A stretch of 36,471 nucleotides of DNA. Source: a virus. Below, one piece after another: positions 36,332-36,471 of this stretch. The number at the start of each line of letters is the position of its first letter. Positions within the stretch are counted from its first letter, which is position 1. The notes beneath the pieces were generated by a model that did no database searches, was not told where the DNA came from, and worked only from the letters and a program-made list of their open reading frames with translations. Made by a program: the position numbers and the translations under genes. The stretch spans positions 1 to 36,471 of the IMG/VR virus record IMGVR_UViG_3300021091_004934. One strand, written 5' to 3'.

Positions 36332-36471
36332 TCAGAACATCTTGTCCCATGTGACAGGACCGATAATGCCGTCATCCTTCAGGCCGTTTGCCTTCTGCCA
36401 TGCCTTGACTTTTGCTTCAGTGCCAGGACCGAAGTCGCCATCAGCCTTAGCACCAACAATTGCCTGAACCA
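36332..36471 (-). CDS. C-terminal part of a peptidoglycan-binding (endolysin?) protein
   Basis: The gene is cut by the right edge of the window; 45 residues are visible. GAKADGDFGPGTEAKVKAWQ followed by ANGLKDDGIIGPVTWDKMF is the PG_binding_1 repeat (D-G-x-F-G-P-x-T ... G-x-x-G-x-x-T-W). Such a domain usually ends an endolysin, and the neighbouring lipoprotein and holin-like genes fit that. The catalytic part is outside the window. Confidence 0.85.
   Translation of the reverse strand, partial: VQAIVGAKADGDFGPGTEAKVKAWQKANGLKDDGIIGPVTWDKMF

Overview
The window is a piece of a large lytic-type phage genome whose host is very probably an actinobacterium. The evidence is four different WhiB-family genes (a family confined to actinobacteria and their phages), an actinophage GP88-family gene, an LPXTG-sorted surface protein, secreted muralytic enzymes with Thr-rich linkers, GTG starts, at least one promoter that seems to drive a leaderless mRNA, and moderate base composition. 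I see no terminase large subunit, portal, major capsid or tail gene, so this is the replication, regulation, host-interaction and lysis part of a bigger genome. No integrase, insertion sequence or CRISPR array was seen.

Layout. 1-1.8 kb: minus-strand genes (WhiB, a small membrane protein, a helicase-associated-domain/HTH protein) around a 450-base control region with a near-perfect palindrome. 1.85-4.6 kb: plus-strand genes (Nmad1-like protein, DnaD-like replication protein, G39P-like helicase loader, ribbon-helix-helix protein) around a structured-RNA region. 4.65-12.0 kb: one giant modular gene of 2457 codons. 12.1-12.8 kb: two small plus genes ending in a strong hairpin. 12.9-18.2 kb, minus: SNF2 helicase, deaminase, WhiB, class II ribonucleotide reductase, a small CxxC protein and tRNA-Ile(UAU). 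18.3-21.8 kb: an unknown minus gene, a histone-H1-like protein, a run of small plus genes and GP88. 21.8-26.2 kb, minus: replication operon with SSB, WhiB, primase-helicase, a terminase-small-subunit-like HTH protein and a ribbon-helix-helix protein. 26.4-30.4 kb, plus: two secreted lysozyme-fold proteins, an HTH protein, two overlapping small membrane ORFs, a DUF932 protein. 30.4-32.9 kb, minus: tightly overlapped operon of an HTH-like protein, metallophosphoesterase, proteasome-like Ntn hydrolase, WhiB and a DUF305-like mini-protein. 33.0-33.6 kb: two winged-helix proteins. 33.6-36.5 kb, minus: lysis and cell-surface cassette (peptidoglycan-binding protein cut by the window edge, lipoprotein, three membrane proteins, and a signal-peptide protein with a C-terminal LPITG sorting signal).

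How it works together (inference). Nucleotide supply (AdoCbl-dependent reductase, deaminase) and DNA synthesis (primase-helicase, SSB, loader) are split over several operons, and each of the four WhiB genes sits immediately upstream of, and overlaps, a different partner gene. Exit and host-surface functions are clustered at the right. The most unusual items are the giant repeat protein with a recurring GS[KR]SxT boundary tag, a 9-14-base motif repeated about every 0.8 kb on one strand at the left end only, a run of strong RNA helices at 2.9-3.4 kb leading into a small CxxC ORF, and the phage-encoded LPXTG protein.
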